A model generated the notes under the pieces. It was given only the letters and a program-made list of their open reading frames with translations. It did not search any database and was not told the origin of the DNA. Made by a program: the position numbers and the translations under genes. Source: Campylobacter devanensis (GTDB taxonomy: Bacteria > Campylobacterota > Campylobacteria > Campylobacterales > Campylobacteraceae). Taken from it: a stretch of 64,000 nucleotides of DNA. Shown here in pieces: positions 38,407-46,049 of the stretch. Location: contig NZ_CP018788.1 of the NCBI RefSeq assembly GCF_002139915.1, forward strand, positions 1,529,986-1,593,985. The letters are read 5' to 3'. How positions within the stretch are numbered: position 1 is the first letter of the stretch; the number at the start of each line of letters is the position of its first letter.

Positions 38407-40142
38407 AACTCCACCTTGATAGCGCCACGAAGTGAGTTAATAGCGTAAATTTCTTTAGCATTTTTTAAATCATCTAAACCCAAAATCGCCTCTTTTATCT
38501 CGCCAAATTTCAGCAGTCTCTCACGCAAAGTCCCAGCCAATAGACCACAATCTAATTTTGGCGTTAATAGCTCACCGCCGATATTTAAGACGATATTTGA
38601 GCGACTCCCCTCGCATAGCTCATCTCTTTCATTAAGATAAAAAATATCAAAAAGCCCATCATCTATAATCCGCTCATCTCTTAGCGTGGTTTTGTGATAC
38701 AATAGATCATTACAAGAGTTTAGGCAGTTTTGGCTAATTGCGATTTTATGGGATTTAAGTGGGGGAATTTGAGTTTGGGTTATCTGATATTTACCACTTT
38801 TATTAAGGGTTAAATTCACTCTTAAATCCACATTATCAGCCCTTAAATTAGCAAAAATATCTTTAAATTTATCTATACTCTCAAATCCGCCATTAATCCT
38901 GCCAACTATATCGCTAAATTTCAATCTCTCTTCATCCATCTCGCAAAGCTCAAATCCAATAGGCAATTTAAATCCTAGCAACCTAGCGCTATTTATCAAT
39001 CTTTTTAAGTGATTTTGTAACAAAAATATCTTATCCCCGCGTAGTAACATAGTCTCAAAAAGATTAAATTCAATATTTGGAGTTAAAAAGCTACTTTTTA
39101 ACTCCAATTCAGCAAATTCATCATCGCACTTTGAGTCCCATACCACGCCACTCCCAACGCCATATCTATAATATTCATCTTTAGTCCACCTTTGAAGTGT
39201 TCTAATCGGCACGCTAAATTCCGCCCTTTTATGACTAATCACCCCCATCGCACCGCAATAAACCCCACGATCTCTAGCTTCTAAACGCTCTATAATACGC
39301 ATTGTGGCTAGTTTTGGCGCACCAGTAATCGACCCACACGGATAAACCGCTTCAAAAATCTTATTTAAATTTCTACTCTTAAGCCCTGCTTTAAGCGGCG
39401 AAATCGCTTGAAATAGCGTTTTTAGCTTAATGATTTTCATCGGTTCTTTTAGCTTCAATGAGCCAATTTTAATAATCTTACTCATATCATTACGGAGCAA
39501 ATCAACTATCATCAAATTTTCACTTCTATTTTTTGGGTCGTTTTTAAGCTTATTTTTTAAAGCCCTATCTTCATCTTTATTTTGACCCCGTTTTATAGTG
39601 CCTTTCATAGGTGCAAAGGTGATTTTCTTGCCTTTTAGCTTAAAAAACAGCTCTGGCGAAAATGATATTATCTCACAAAATTCACTCTTAAAATAGCCAA
39701 AATATCTACTCTTTTGCCTACTTAAAAGCGATGTTATAATATCCTTGCTACTAGCTTTGGTGGATATTTGTAGTTCATTTGTGAAATTTATTTGATAACT
39801 ATTGCCACTGGCTAATTCATCTTTTATTTGATTAAATGCTTTTTCATACTCTTTTTTGGATAAATTTTTTACAATTTGCGGATAAAAATATGGCTTAAAT
39901 ATAGAGAATTTAAAGCTTTTTTTAGGTTTAAAAATCTCTTTATTTTTATACCCTTTAAAGTGCGCTATAGGGTAATTTGACGCTGTTTTGCTAATATCAT
40001 AAACTATATAACCTACAAAATATAAATTTTTTATCTTTTGTATAGTTTTTAAAGCTTGATTAAGCTCATCTTTATTAAAGCAGATAAATTCGCTTTTTAA
40101 ATCACGATATAAATATTTACCAAAAATACTAAATTCACTCAT
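38403..40142 (-). CDS. pabB: Bifunctional aminodeoxychorismate synthase / lyase (PabB-PabC fusion)
   Basis: 579 aa. The N-terminal ~330 residues are PabB, with EKAFNQIKDELASGNSYQIN, FSPELFFKLKGKKITFAPMK and the chorismate-enzyme signature CGSITGAPKLATMRIIE. The C-terminal ~240 residues resemble the PLP aminodeoxychorismate lyase PabC (FETMLLRGDKIFLL and NSLRGAIKVEL), with Lys near YHKTTLRDERI as a likely PLP site. With pabA it turns chorismate into p-aminobenzoate for folate. The fusion is normal for campylobacters. Confidence 0.95.
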   Translation of the reverse strand: MSEFSIFGKYLYRDLKSEFICFNKDELNQALKTIQKIKNLYFVGYIVYDISKTASNYPIAHFKGYKNKEIFKPKKSFKFSIFKPYFYPQIVKNLSKKEYEKAFNQIKDELASGNSYQINFTNELQISTKASSKDIITSLLSRQKSRYFGYFKSEFCEIISFSPELFFKLKGKKITFAPMKGTIKRGQNKDEDRALKNKLKNDPKNRSENLMIVDLLRNDMSKIIKIGSLKLKEPMKIIKLKTLFQAISPLKAGLKSRNLNKIFEAVYPCGSITGAPKLATMRIIERLEARDRGVYCGAMGVISHKRAEFSVPIRTLQRWTKDEYYRYGVGSGVVWDSKCDDEFAELELKSSFLTPNIEFNLFETMLLRGDKIFLLQNHLKRLINSARLLGFKLPIGFELCEMDEERLKFSDIVGRINGGFESIDKFKDIFANLRADNVDLRVNLTLNKSGKYQITQTQIPPLKSHKIAISQNCLNSCNDLLYHKTTLRDERIIDDGLFDIFYLNERDELCEGSRSNIVLNIGGELLTPKLDCGLLAGTLRERLLKFGEIKEAILGLDDLKNAKEIYAINSLRGAIKVEL

Positions 40143-40227
40143 ACAATTCTCTATTTTAATTTAAAAAATTTTAGCCAAAGATTTATAATTTTTAGCTAAT
40201 ATACCTAAATTTTAAAAAGGAGTAAAA

Positions 40228-41298
40228 ATGGATGAAAAAATTCTAGACAGACTAAAAAGCGTGATCTACCCAGGCTTTAAAAAGAGCATTGTAGAATTTG
40301 GCTTTGTCAAATCCACAGATCCAAAGATCATAGTAGAGATCACCTCAGCCAAACCAGAAGTAGCTCAAACTATCAAAAATGAGATAGAAAAGCTAAATTT
40401 AAACAAAGAGATAGAGATCATCGCCCCAAAGCCTCAAACCCAGCAATCCAACTCACAAAGCGGCAAAAATATCGCCCCACAGATTAAAAACTTCGTAATG
40501 GTAAGCAGCGGCAAAGGTGGCGTAGGCAAATCCACAACTACTTTAAATTTAGCCATTAGCCTAGCCAAACAAGGCAAAAAAGTAGGGCTATTAGACGCTG
40601 ATATCTATGGGCCAAATATCCCAAGAATGCTAGGTGTCCAAGGCAAACAGCCCGAAGTCATAGGCCAAAAGTTAAAGCCACTTCAAACTCACGGAATCGA
40701 GATGATGAGCATGGGGCTTTTGATAGAAGAGGGTCAAGGATTAATGTGGCGTGGCGCTATGATTATGAAGGCTATAACTCAACTTTTAAATGAAGTTGAG
40801 TGGGGAGAGCTAGATATCTTGCTTCTAGATATGCCTCCAGGCACAGGCGATGCGCAAATCACCCTAGCCCAAAGCGTGCCAGTAACAGCTGGAATTTGCG
40901 TTACAACTCCGCAAACAGTCGCCCTAGATGACTCTGCTAGAAGTCTTGATATGTTCGAAAAGCTCCATATCCCAGTCGCTGGCGTGATAGAGAATATGAG
41001 TGGATTTATCTGCCCTGATAATGGCAAAGAGTATGATATATTTGGCAAGGGTGGAGCTGATGCTTTAGCTAGTGAGTATGATACTACGATACTAGCTCAA
41101 ATCCCTATAGAACCATCTGTTAGAATAGGTGGCGATAGCGGAAGGCCGGTTAGCTTTTATGAGCCAAATTCAATCAGCGCTAAAAGATATGAAGAGGCCG
41201 CTACAAAACTATGGGAGATTATAGAAGATATCAACGCAAACGGCGGTGCTGATAACTCAGCTATTCAGCCTGATATGAGTAGATCTGGCTGTCATTAA
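40228..41298 (+). CDS. apbC: Mrp/NBP35-family Fe-S cluster carrier ATPase (ApbC)
   Basis: 356 aa with an N-terminal MIP18/DUF59 domain (about 1-80), then a deviant Walker A GKGGVGKST (about 93-102), the Walker B region DILLLDMPPGTGD, and the ENMSGFICPDNGKEYDIFG segment. The CPxC-type cluster ligands differ: there is one Cys in FICP plus GCH at the C-terminus. It delivers Fe-S clusters to apo-proteins, complementing NifU in this window. It is followed 20 bases later by a globin. Confidence 0.94.
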   Translation: MDEKILDRLKSVIYPGFKKSIVEFGFVKSTDPKIIVEITSAKPEVAQTIKNEIEKLNLNKEIEIIAPKPQTQQSNSQSGKNIAPQIKNFVMVSSGKGGVGKSTTTLNLAISLAKQGKKVGLLDADIYGPNIPRMLGVQGKQPEVIGQKLKPLQTHGIEMMSMGLLIEEGQGLMWRGAMIMKAITQLLNEVEWGELDILLLDMPPGTGDAQITLAQSVPVTAGICVTTPQTVALDDSARSLDMFEKLHIPVAGVIENMSGFICPDNGKEYDIFGKGGADALASEYDTTILAQIPIEPSVRIGGDSGRPVSFYEPNSISAKRYEEAATKLWEIIEDINANGGADNSAIQPDMSRSGCH

Positions 41299-41318
41299 TC
41301 AAATTTAAAAGGATAAAA

Positions 41319-41693
41319 ATGAAATACAAAGAGATCACAAACGAGAGCATTGCTAAGCTTATGGAGAGCTTTTATGAAGCTATTAGAGAAGATGAGAGCG
41401 GTCTTGGCGAGATATTTAATAACAAAATCGGCACAAGCGAAGAGGCGTGGGACGCTCATAAGGCTAAGATTGGTGAATTTTGGAAAGGGATGCTCATAGG
41501 TCAGAGCGAATTTAGAGGTAATCCTATGCAAGCTCATATGAATCTTGATCCATTTCCGCCTGAATATTTTGATAATTGGCTGAATTTGTTTAAAAAGAGC
41601 TTAGATAGCATTTATGAGCCTGAAATTGCCGATATGATCTTAATGCGAGCGCAGATGATCGCAAATAGATTTAAATCAGTTTTATACTCATAA
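41319..41693 (+). CDS. ctb: Group III truncated haemoglobin (Ctb-type)
   Basis: 124-residue truncated globin with the group III residues: Tyr19 (B10), His47 (E7), proximal His73 (F8) in QAHMNL, and Trp87 (G8) in FDNWLNL. In C. jejuni the protein of this type (Cj0465c) is induced by NssR under nitrosative stress and affects oxygen use. Here it follows apbC. The neighbouring regulator is not a Crp/Fnr gene; two such genes are elsewhere in the window. Confidence 0.95.
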   Translation: MKYKEITNESIAKLMESFYEAIREDESGLGEIFNNKIGTSEEAWDAHKAKIGEFWKGMLIGQSEFRGNPMQAHMNLDPFPPEYFDNWLNLFKKSLDSIYEPEIADMILMRAQMIANRFKSVLYS

Positions 41694-41696
41694 TTA

Positions 41697-41722
41697 ATAT
41701 CCAGCCAAATTTGGCTGGATAT
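41697..41722. terminator. Bidirectional terminator between the globin and the GNAT gene
   Basis: A perfect 26-bp palindrome (13-bp arms, ATATCCAGCC then AAAT and complement) lying between convergent genes that stop at 41693 and 41739. Confidence 0.8.
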
Positions 41723-41738
41723 AGCTAAATATTATCTG

Positions 41739-42272
41739 CTATTCAAATTTAAAATCAAAATAATTTTTGCTCTTAAATAGATTAAACATATCTATAAATT
41801 GCTTAGAATCAAACTCAAAATTACTATAAATACTATAGGTCATTTTGCAATATGATATTTTATAACCAGAATCTTTAAATCCGTGATTGTTATAAAATTT
41901 ACTGCGTTTGACTCTTTGTAAGTAATCAGTAGCTTTTGGATCTAAACTCTCAATCTCTAAGACAATTTGGCTAAAATTTGATTTTAAAATTTCTAAAATT
42001 AAACCACCAAAACCACGCCCTTGATACTTAACACAAACTGCTAAAAATGCTAAATAAGATATATTTTCATAGCTATATATAGCAGAATAACCTACAAACT
42101 CATTATCATTATAAAAAGAGAAAATAGATAGATTTTCATCATTTGCATATATGTTATTAGATAAATTTATTGGTGCTACTAGCTCATTTGAAGGGAAAAC
42201 TTCTGAATTTAGCCTTAAAATATCTGTAAAAATATCGCTATTTACATCAACTAATCTACAATCCAAACTCAT
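41739..42272 (-). CDS. GNAT-family N-acetyltransferase
   Basis: 177 aa acyltransferase of unknown substrate. The acetyl-CoA motif A is visible in VKYQGRGFGGLILEIL (Q-x-x-G-x-G), preceded by SYLAFLAVCVKY. It overlaps the protein tyrosine phosphatase gene by 4 bases, so it is co-transcribed. Confidence 0.85.
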   Translation of the reverse strand: MSLDCRLVDVNSDIFTDILRLNSEVFPSNELVAPINLSNNIYANDENLSIFSFYNDNEFVGYSAIYSYENISYLAFLAVCVKYQGRGFGGLILEILKSNFSQIVLEIESLDPKATDYLQRVKRSKFYNNHGFKDSGYKISYCKMTYSIYSNFEFDSKQFIDMFNLFKSKNYFDFKFE

Positions 42273-42712
42273 TTACAAACCTCATCAAGCATCGTATTTA
42301 TCGCATTTTTAAGCATATTATAAACGCTTTGAAAATCACTCATATCACCATAATACGGATCTGGAATTTCAGCCCCATCAAGCCCAAAATCCCCCATCAA
42401 AGCTACCTTATTGCCAAGCTTTAAACGCAAAATATCATCATAATTTTGCCTATCCATCGCTATAATCAAATCAAATTTAGAATCACTCCTATCAATTTGC
42501 CTACCTTTTAGCATAGAGATATCAACTCCATTTTGCCGCCCAATCCTTATAGAGCGACTATCTGGTGGCTCTGATATATGATAATTGCTAGTTCCTGCTG
42601 AATCTATCAAAATATCCAAGCCACGCTCTTTGGCTACCTTTCTTGCGATACCTTCAGCCAAAGGCGAGCGACAAATATTACCAAGACATACAAATAAAAT
42701 TGATTTAACCAT
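42269..42712 (-). CDS. Low-molecular-weight protein tyrosine phosphatase
   Basis: 147 aa. The P-loop CLGNICRS (C9-x5-R15) and the general-acid motif DPYYGD (C-terminal third) are intact. Its first 76 bases (42637-42712) occur again, perfectly, at 49157-49232, marking an island insertion at this gene. The stop/start arrangement TAATG links it to a 31-codon mini-ORF from the island. No partner tyrosine kinase is nearby. Confidence 0.93.
   Translation of the reverse strand: MVKSILFVCLGNICRSPLAEGIARKVAKERGLDILIDSAGTSNYHISEPPDSRSIRIGRQNGVDISMLKGRQIDRSDSKFDLIIAMDRQNYDDILRLKLGNKVALMGDFGLDGAEIPDPYYGDMSDFQSVYNMLKNAINTMLDEVCK
42637..42712. repeat. Left 76-bp direct repeat of the accessory island
   Basis: Base-for-base identical to 49157-49232. 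It corresponds to the first 25 codons of the phosphatase gene; the two copies are 6,520 bases apart. Confidence 0.95.
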
Positions 42713-42807
42713 TAAGACCTCTTATATTTTATTTTAAAATCAATTATTTTGATTTTGTTGCTTTTGCGTAATGGATGTGGCGGATAGCCATCTTTCCATT
42801 TATACAT
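42712..42807 (-). pseudogene. DUF1643 mini-ORF (in-frame deletion remnant)
   Basis: A 31-codon ORF, MYKWKDG joined to YPPHPLRKSNKIKIIDFKI, that equals the first 7 and last ~20 codons of the intact DUF1643 gene at 48573-49091. The join is at the shared KDG codons (AAAGATGGC). An RBS precedes it and its stop overlaps the phosphatase ATG, so it now serves as a translated leader for that gene. Confidence 0.85.
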
Positions 42808-42837
42808 TTTCTTTCCTTTTAATTTTAATTATCTTAG

Positions 42838-42852
42838 AAATTCTAGAATTCT
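42838..42852. promoter_or_regulatory. Island palindrome, copy upstream of the DUF1643 remnant
   Basis: AAATTCTAGAATTCT, a near-perfect copy of the GAATTCTAGAATTC palindrome. It lies just upstream of the ATTATC (-10 on the minus strand) in front of the mini-ORF. Confidence 0.6.
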
Positions 42853-42954
42853 ACCACCATTTCTAGCTAAAAAGTTTGTAAAACCAAAATATTTCCTTAA
42901 TTTATAATTAAAATTGTTTTGTGAATTATAATAAAATTAACATTAAATTCTAAG

Positions 42955-42968
42955 GAATTCTAGAATTC
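42955..42968. promoter_or_regulatory. Island palindrome, copy upstream of the 98-aa gene
   Basis: GAATTCTAGAATTC, a perfect 14-bp palindrome, 3 bases upstream of the TATAAT at 42972-42977 that serves the gene at 42997. Confidence 0.65.
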
Positions 42969-42996
42969 TGCTATAATTTTATAAAAAGGATGAAAA

Positions 42997-43293
42997 ATGA
43001 GTTTAAAAAATATTTTTTATATTGTGTTTAACACACTTCCTACGATTTGCAAGCATTTTAGCACGACTGCTAAGCTCACATGGTTTGCCTATCAAAACTC
43101 TGATAGTATAGAAAAGCTAAAAAACGCAAGCACAAAAGATGAAAAAATAAACGCCGCAATAGAGCTAGCCAAAAAAGTTTTGGAGTTTAAAAAAGAAAAT
43201 CCAGCCGAGTTTAACGAAGCATTTGATGCACTTGGCGAAATAATTTTAAAGATTGAAAGCGACAAGGATTTTCGCAAGAGCATTTTGGGCTAA
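42997..43293 (+). CDS. Small hypothetical island protein
   Basis: 98 residues; not recognised. The first 30 residues are hydrophobic or amphipathic (MSLKNIFYIVFNTLPTICKH), followed by a charged helical segment (KDEKINAAIELAKKVLEFKK). Good promoter, with a perfect palindrome at the -10 and RBS AAAAAGG. It is the only plus-strand gene of the island. Confidence 0.6.
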   Translation: MSLKNIFYIVFNTLPTICKHFSTTAKLTWFAYQNSDSIEKLKNASTKDEKINAAIELAKKVLEFKKENPAEFNEAFDALGEIILKIESDKDFRKSILG

Positions 43294-43301
43294 AATCAGC
43301 C

Positions 43302-43324
43302 TAAGCAATTGCTAGAATTGCTTA
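43302..43324. terminator. Hairpin between convergent 98-aa gene and mazF
   Basis: TAAGCAATT / AATTGCTTA, 9-bp stem with a 5-base loop. It is followed on the plus strand by sequence ending in a T5 run. Confidence 0.65.
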
Positions 43325-43336
43325 ACTCAAATCTTT

Positions 43337-43648
43337 TTAGGCAAACATTAAGCCCAAAATCTCTTTTACTTCTTTTATTTTCTTGCTATCTAGCTCGCCG
43401 ATTTTGCTCACAAATCGCTCTGTGCTTACGCACCTTACTTGGTCGCAGAGTATCTTTGCGTTTTTATTTAGCAGAGTAAAACTCACTCTAAAAGGCGCAG
43501 CAAAGCCCTTTGAAGTAATTGGTGCGATTATGCGAGTATTTAGGTAGTTTAGCTCATTTGGCGAGATGATGAGGCAAGGTCTTTGCTTTTTTATCTCAGC
43601 ACCCATTGTGGGATCGAGGCTTACCCACCAAATCTCAAACCTGCTCAT
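43337..43648 (-). CDS. mazF: MazF/PemK-family mRNA-interferase toxin
   Basis: 103 aa; the MazF fold pattern is clear (RFEIWWVSLDPTMGAEIKKQ, then RPCLIISPNELNYLNTRIIA, and CDQVRCVSTERF near the C-terminal half). MazF toxins cleave RNA at short motifs. It follows the antitoxin gene by one base, the standard antitoxin-first order. Confidence 0.9.
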   Translation of the reverse strand: MSRFEIWWVSLDPTMGAEIKKQRPCLIISPNELNYLNTRIIAPITSKGFAAPFRVSFTLLNKNAKILCDQVRCVSTERFVSKIGELDSKKIKEVKEILGLMFA

Positions 43649-43649
43649 T

Positions 43650-43904
43650 CTACCACTCCCAGTCTTTTTGTTCTACATCACAAGTGGCAAAATCATCTAT
43701 TAAATCACTTTTATCGTTTTTAGCCAGCTCTCTTAGCTTTTTTGTATCCCAGCTTGAAATTTTGCTAGTTTTAAGAGGCTTTATAAGCAGTCCGTCTTTT
43801 AAAATCTCCAAGCTTACTTTATCAAAACCAAAATGCTCTATTATATTTTTTGGTATTCTTATGCCTTTCGAAGTGCCGATTGAGATTATATTTGCAGTAG
43901 TCAT
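43650..43904 (-). CDS. mazE: MazE/AbrB-type antitoxin
   Basis: 84 aa; the N-terminal half is a SpoVT/AbrB swapped-hairpin DNA-binding domain (ISIGTSKGIRIPKNIIEHF). The acidic C-terminus (SDLIDDFATCDVEQKDWEW) is the part that would wrap MazF. A palindrome at 43919-43937 covers its -10 box and is the likely autoregulatory operator. Confidence 0.88.
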   Translation of the reverse strand: MTTANIISIGTSKGIRIPKNIIEHFGFDKVSLEILKDGLLIKPLKTSKISSWDTKKLRELAKNDKSDLIDDFATCDVEQKDWEW

Positions 43905-43918
43905 TTGCTCTCCTTTTC

Positions 43919-43937
43919 ATAATTATAAAATAATTAT
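43919..43937. promoter_or_regulatory. mazEF operator palindrome overlapping the -10 box
   Basis: ATAATTA-TAAAA-TAATTAT, perfect 7-bp arms, including TATAAT on the minus strand. It starts 15 bases before the mazE ATG. Confidence 0.65.
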
Positions 43938-43972
43938 TTTTAAAAAGAGATAAAAGATTTTTAATCTAAGGA

Positions 43973-44019
43973 ATTCTAAAATTCCCTAGCTAGCATAAGC
44001 CACAAGGGAATTTTAGAAT
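43973..44019. terminator. Long hairpin between the 117-aa gene and mazE
   Basis: A perfect 15-bp inverted repeat (43973-43987 with 44005-44019; 17-base loop), 19 bases past the stop of the 117-aa gene. Part of it (GGAATTCTAAAATTCC at 43970-43985) is also a variant of the island palindrome. Confidence 0.65.
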
Positions 44020-44038
44020 GTTTGTAATATTTAAAAAT

Positions 44039-44392
44039 TTATGCTTTATACTGCACTTTAATCGTCATTTTATCATTCGAACCAAGAGTTACTTTTATAG
44101 GACAACCATCAATTTGTGAACCATTAAATGATAAACCTACTGTATTATCTACTATTATTTCCATGTTATCAACACCATTTTCTTTACCTTGCTTGATTAA
44201 TGTAGAAACCATGTCCTTTTGAGCTTCGATTTTATCTTTTTGAGTCAACAAATCATAGCCTTTTTCGAGTGCCATTTTAATCAAAGCAATAGCTGGATTT
44301 TGAATAAAATCTAAAATACCACTCTTATTGCTTAAAAGAAAATTTTTAGCAGTATTAAAACCATTTTGTGTTGTTAAATCAAAACTTGTCAT
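44039..44392 (-). CDS. Hypothetical island protein (117 aa)
   Basis: Not recognised. A helical N-terminal two-thirds (IALIKMALEKGYDLLTQKDK, EAQKDMVSTLIKQGKENG) precedes a strand-rich C-terminal part (MEIIVDNTVGLSFNG, IKVTLGSNDKMTIKVQ). No signal peptide or membrane helix. A TATAAT lies inside the dyad at 44413-44430 (TTTGCTA / TAGCAAA), 22 or more bases before the ATG. Confidence 0.6.
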   Translation of the reverse strand: MTSFDLTTQNGFNTAKNFLLSNKSGILDFIQNPAIALIKMALEKGYDLLTQKDKIEAQKDMVSTLIKQGKENGVDNMEIIVDNTVGLSFNGSQIDGCPIKVTLGSNDKMTIKVQYKA

Positions 44393-44412
44393 TTTTTCTC
44401 CTTTTTTAAAAA

Positions 44413-44430
44413 TTTGCTAATTATAGCAAA
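44413..44430. promoter_or_regulatory. Promoter palindrome of the 117-aa gene
   Basis: TTTGCTA-ATTA-TAGCAAA, perfect 7-bp arms enclosing TATAAT on the minus strand. Confidence 0.5.
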
Positions 44431-44451
44431 AAATACGATTTTTAGCGGATA

Positions 44452-44831
44452 TTAGCGCAAATTTTCCGCTAGCTCGCCTAAGACTTTCACATTTTTTCCA
44501 TCATATAAAAAATGCTTATCAAAGTAGCCAAGGCTCTTTGATTTTTCTGTAATGTCTAGCAAAAAAAGCGGTTTTCTTGCTCTCTTTGCTTATCCATTTT
44601 GCCTACGATTATTTGGCTAAGCTCGCCAAAATCCCCATCGCTAATTACTAGCAAATCGCTTTTTTCAAACTCATCTTTGCTCATCATCTCCACGCCTTTT
44701 TCTAGTGCCTTGCCTACACCTGTGCTACCTGCTATTAGCACATTTAAATCGTAGTTTTGCGTTTTGTTTTTGCTTAGCTCAGTTTTTGCCATAGCGATGA
44801 TCTCTTCAAAATTTACATTTACTTCGTTCAT
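44452..44831 (-). pseudogene. Chimeric remnant: GTPase N-terminus fused to a VWA-domain C-terminus
   Basis: The N-terminal ~43 residues look like a YfjP-type GTPase up to its P-loop (VLIAGSTGVGK). The sequence then continues abruptly as the C-terminal part of a VWA metal-ion-adhesion protein (ALEKGVEMMSKDEFEKSDLL, VISDGDFGEL). The VWA tail runs out of frame near an A7 tract at ~44562 and resumes as DITEKSKSLGYFDKHFLY down to a stop at 44452. It is best read as two genes joined by a deletion, then frameshifted. Confidence 0.75.
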
Positions 44832-44840
44832 TTTTGCCCC

Positions 44841-45563
44841 TTAGAATTCTAGATTTTCTATGCTTAGGCTAGGAAACTGCGCTTTTAGAGCTTGGTTTGC
44901 TCTTTTTAGCTCAGCCCAAAGAAGTAGTTTTGAGCCTAGTTTTTGTTTTTTTATAAGCTCTGCGGCTGTCTTTAACGCACTCTTAAAGCTCCCATCACTC
45001 TCATCATCAAGCAGACCAGCGACATTAGTACCCACCTTGCTAGCTAGCTTATCAGCCTTAAAGATATAAAGCGCATTAGTAAAAAGTACGCTAACACTAT
45101 TTGCTCTATCTTTAGCAAAACTTTCTATCTTACTAGCAGTATTAAGCAGCTCATTTTTTGCTTTTTGGTGGCTTAACCTGCTAGCCTGCTCTTTTAGCAG
45201 TTTGCCAAACTGGGAGTTTATACTCTCATTTGAAAACTCAGAACAGACTATATCAATGATACCAAATAACAGCGAATCGCACTCACTAATAGCATTTAGA
45301 CCTTTGTCTATAAGCTCCAAGTCTTTGTTAATTTCTGCACTCTGTCTATCTAGTTCTGCATCAATTTCTTCATCGCTCATTTTTTCAAAGTCTAGCTCTT
45401 TTTGCTCTCTAGGCTCATCATCAGCAAACGACTCACCCAGCTCATCACCAGCAAGGCAGATTATCTCAAAATCCTCGCATATTTTTTTAACCCCAGCATT
45501 TAGCACCTCAGTGATTTTAGCTCTATCGCCACCTTGTAGTTCAGTTAAGATTGTTTGTAGCAT
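44841..45563 (-). CDS. Hypothetical helical protein upstream of a VWA remnant
   Basis: 240 residues, not recognised; rich in acidic helices (DEEIDAELDRQSAEINKDLE, SALKTAAELIKKQKLGSKLL). It precedes the VWA remnant by 9 bases, so it is probably the upstream partner of a VWA-type system, now without its working partner. Complete but possibly non-functional. Confidence 0.6.
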   Translation of the reverse strand: MLQTILTELQGGDRAKITEVLNAGVKKICEDFEIICLAGDELGESFADDEPREQKELDFEKMSDEEIDAELDRQSAEINKDLELIDKGLNAISECDSLLFGIIDIVCSEFSNESINSQFGKLLKEQASRLSHQKAKNELLNTASKIESFAKDRANSVSVLFTNALYIFKADKLASKVGTNVAGLLDDESDGSFKSALKTAAELIKKQKLGSKLLLWAELKRANQALKAQFPSLSIENLEF

Positions 45564-45773
45564 ATTTGCTCCTTTTAGTAAAATTGTAAGCGTATTTTAC
45601 AAGAAGCATGCGACATCTAATGTCGTAAAATGATAAATGAGAAAATAATTTTAAAAAATTTCTATGTTTTCTAGTAAATGTAAATGAAAGATTGAAATTT
45701 AGTAGCTTTTATTATTAAATAGGTGTATAGTTTGCAAATTATATATCTGCTAACAAATAAAGAACTTGAGTAA

Positions 45774-45820
45774 TTACCACGCTATTTATTTGCTTCATAG
45801 ATAAAATAACAGCGTGGTAA
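45774..45820. repeat. Inverted repeat in the 45.6-46.0 kb intergenic gap
   Basis: TTACCACGCT / AGCGTGGTAA, 10-bp perfect arms with a 27-base AT-rich interior. This lies in a ~330-base stretch (45564-45890) with no gene. A smaller dyad, CGACAT-CTA-ATGTCG, occurs near 45608, and its first part (CATGCGACA) recurs near 45880. Confidence 0.55.
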
Positions 45821-45889
45821 GTAATCTTTTTGCATTTTTTATCGTTTAGTAAGTAGGTAAAACCTTTACAATTATGAAACATGCGACAC

Positions 45890-46018
45890 TAAATTTTAAG
45901 ATTTGCTGACTTATCTAAGGGATGATTAAAAGCCCTAGCTCCATTAAACATGTTTTCTGTGTTTTCTACACTACTTACATACCAGTATCCAATAGGGATA
46001 TTAAAACAAGCGCATCTC
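45890..46018 (-). pseudogene. Remnant of a BspA-type (DUF285) surface repeat protein
   Basis: The minus strand reads IPIGYWYVSSVENTENMF followed by NGARAFNHPLDKSA and a stop. This is one unit of the W-x-V-S-x-V-x-N-M-x-x-M-F-x-x-A-x-x-F-N-x-x-L leucine-rich surface repeat, with no start or preceding repeats. Confidence 0.6.
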
Positions 46019-46049
46019 TTAAGCTCTATATAGCTATTTTGCTAAAATT

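Noticed and set aside
44841..44855. Island palindrome near 44844 (AGAATTCTAGA)
   Set aside because: It overlaps the last codons of the 240-aa gene and has no -10 following it at the right distance.
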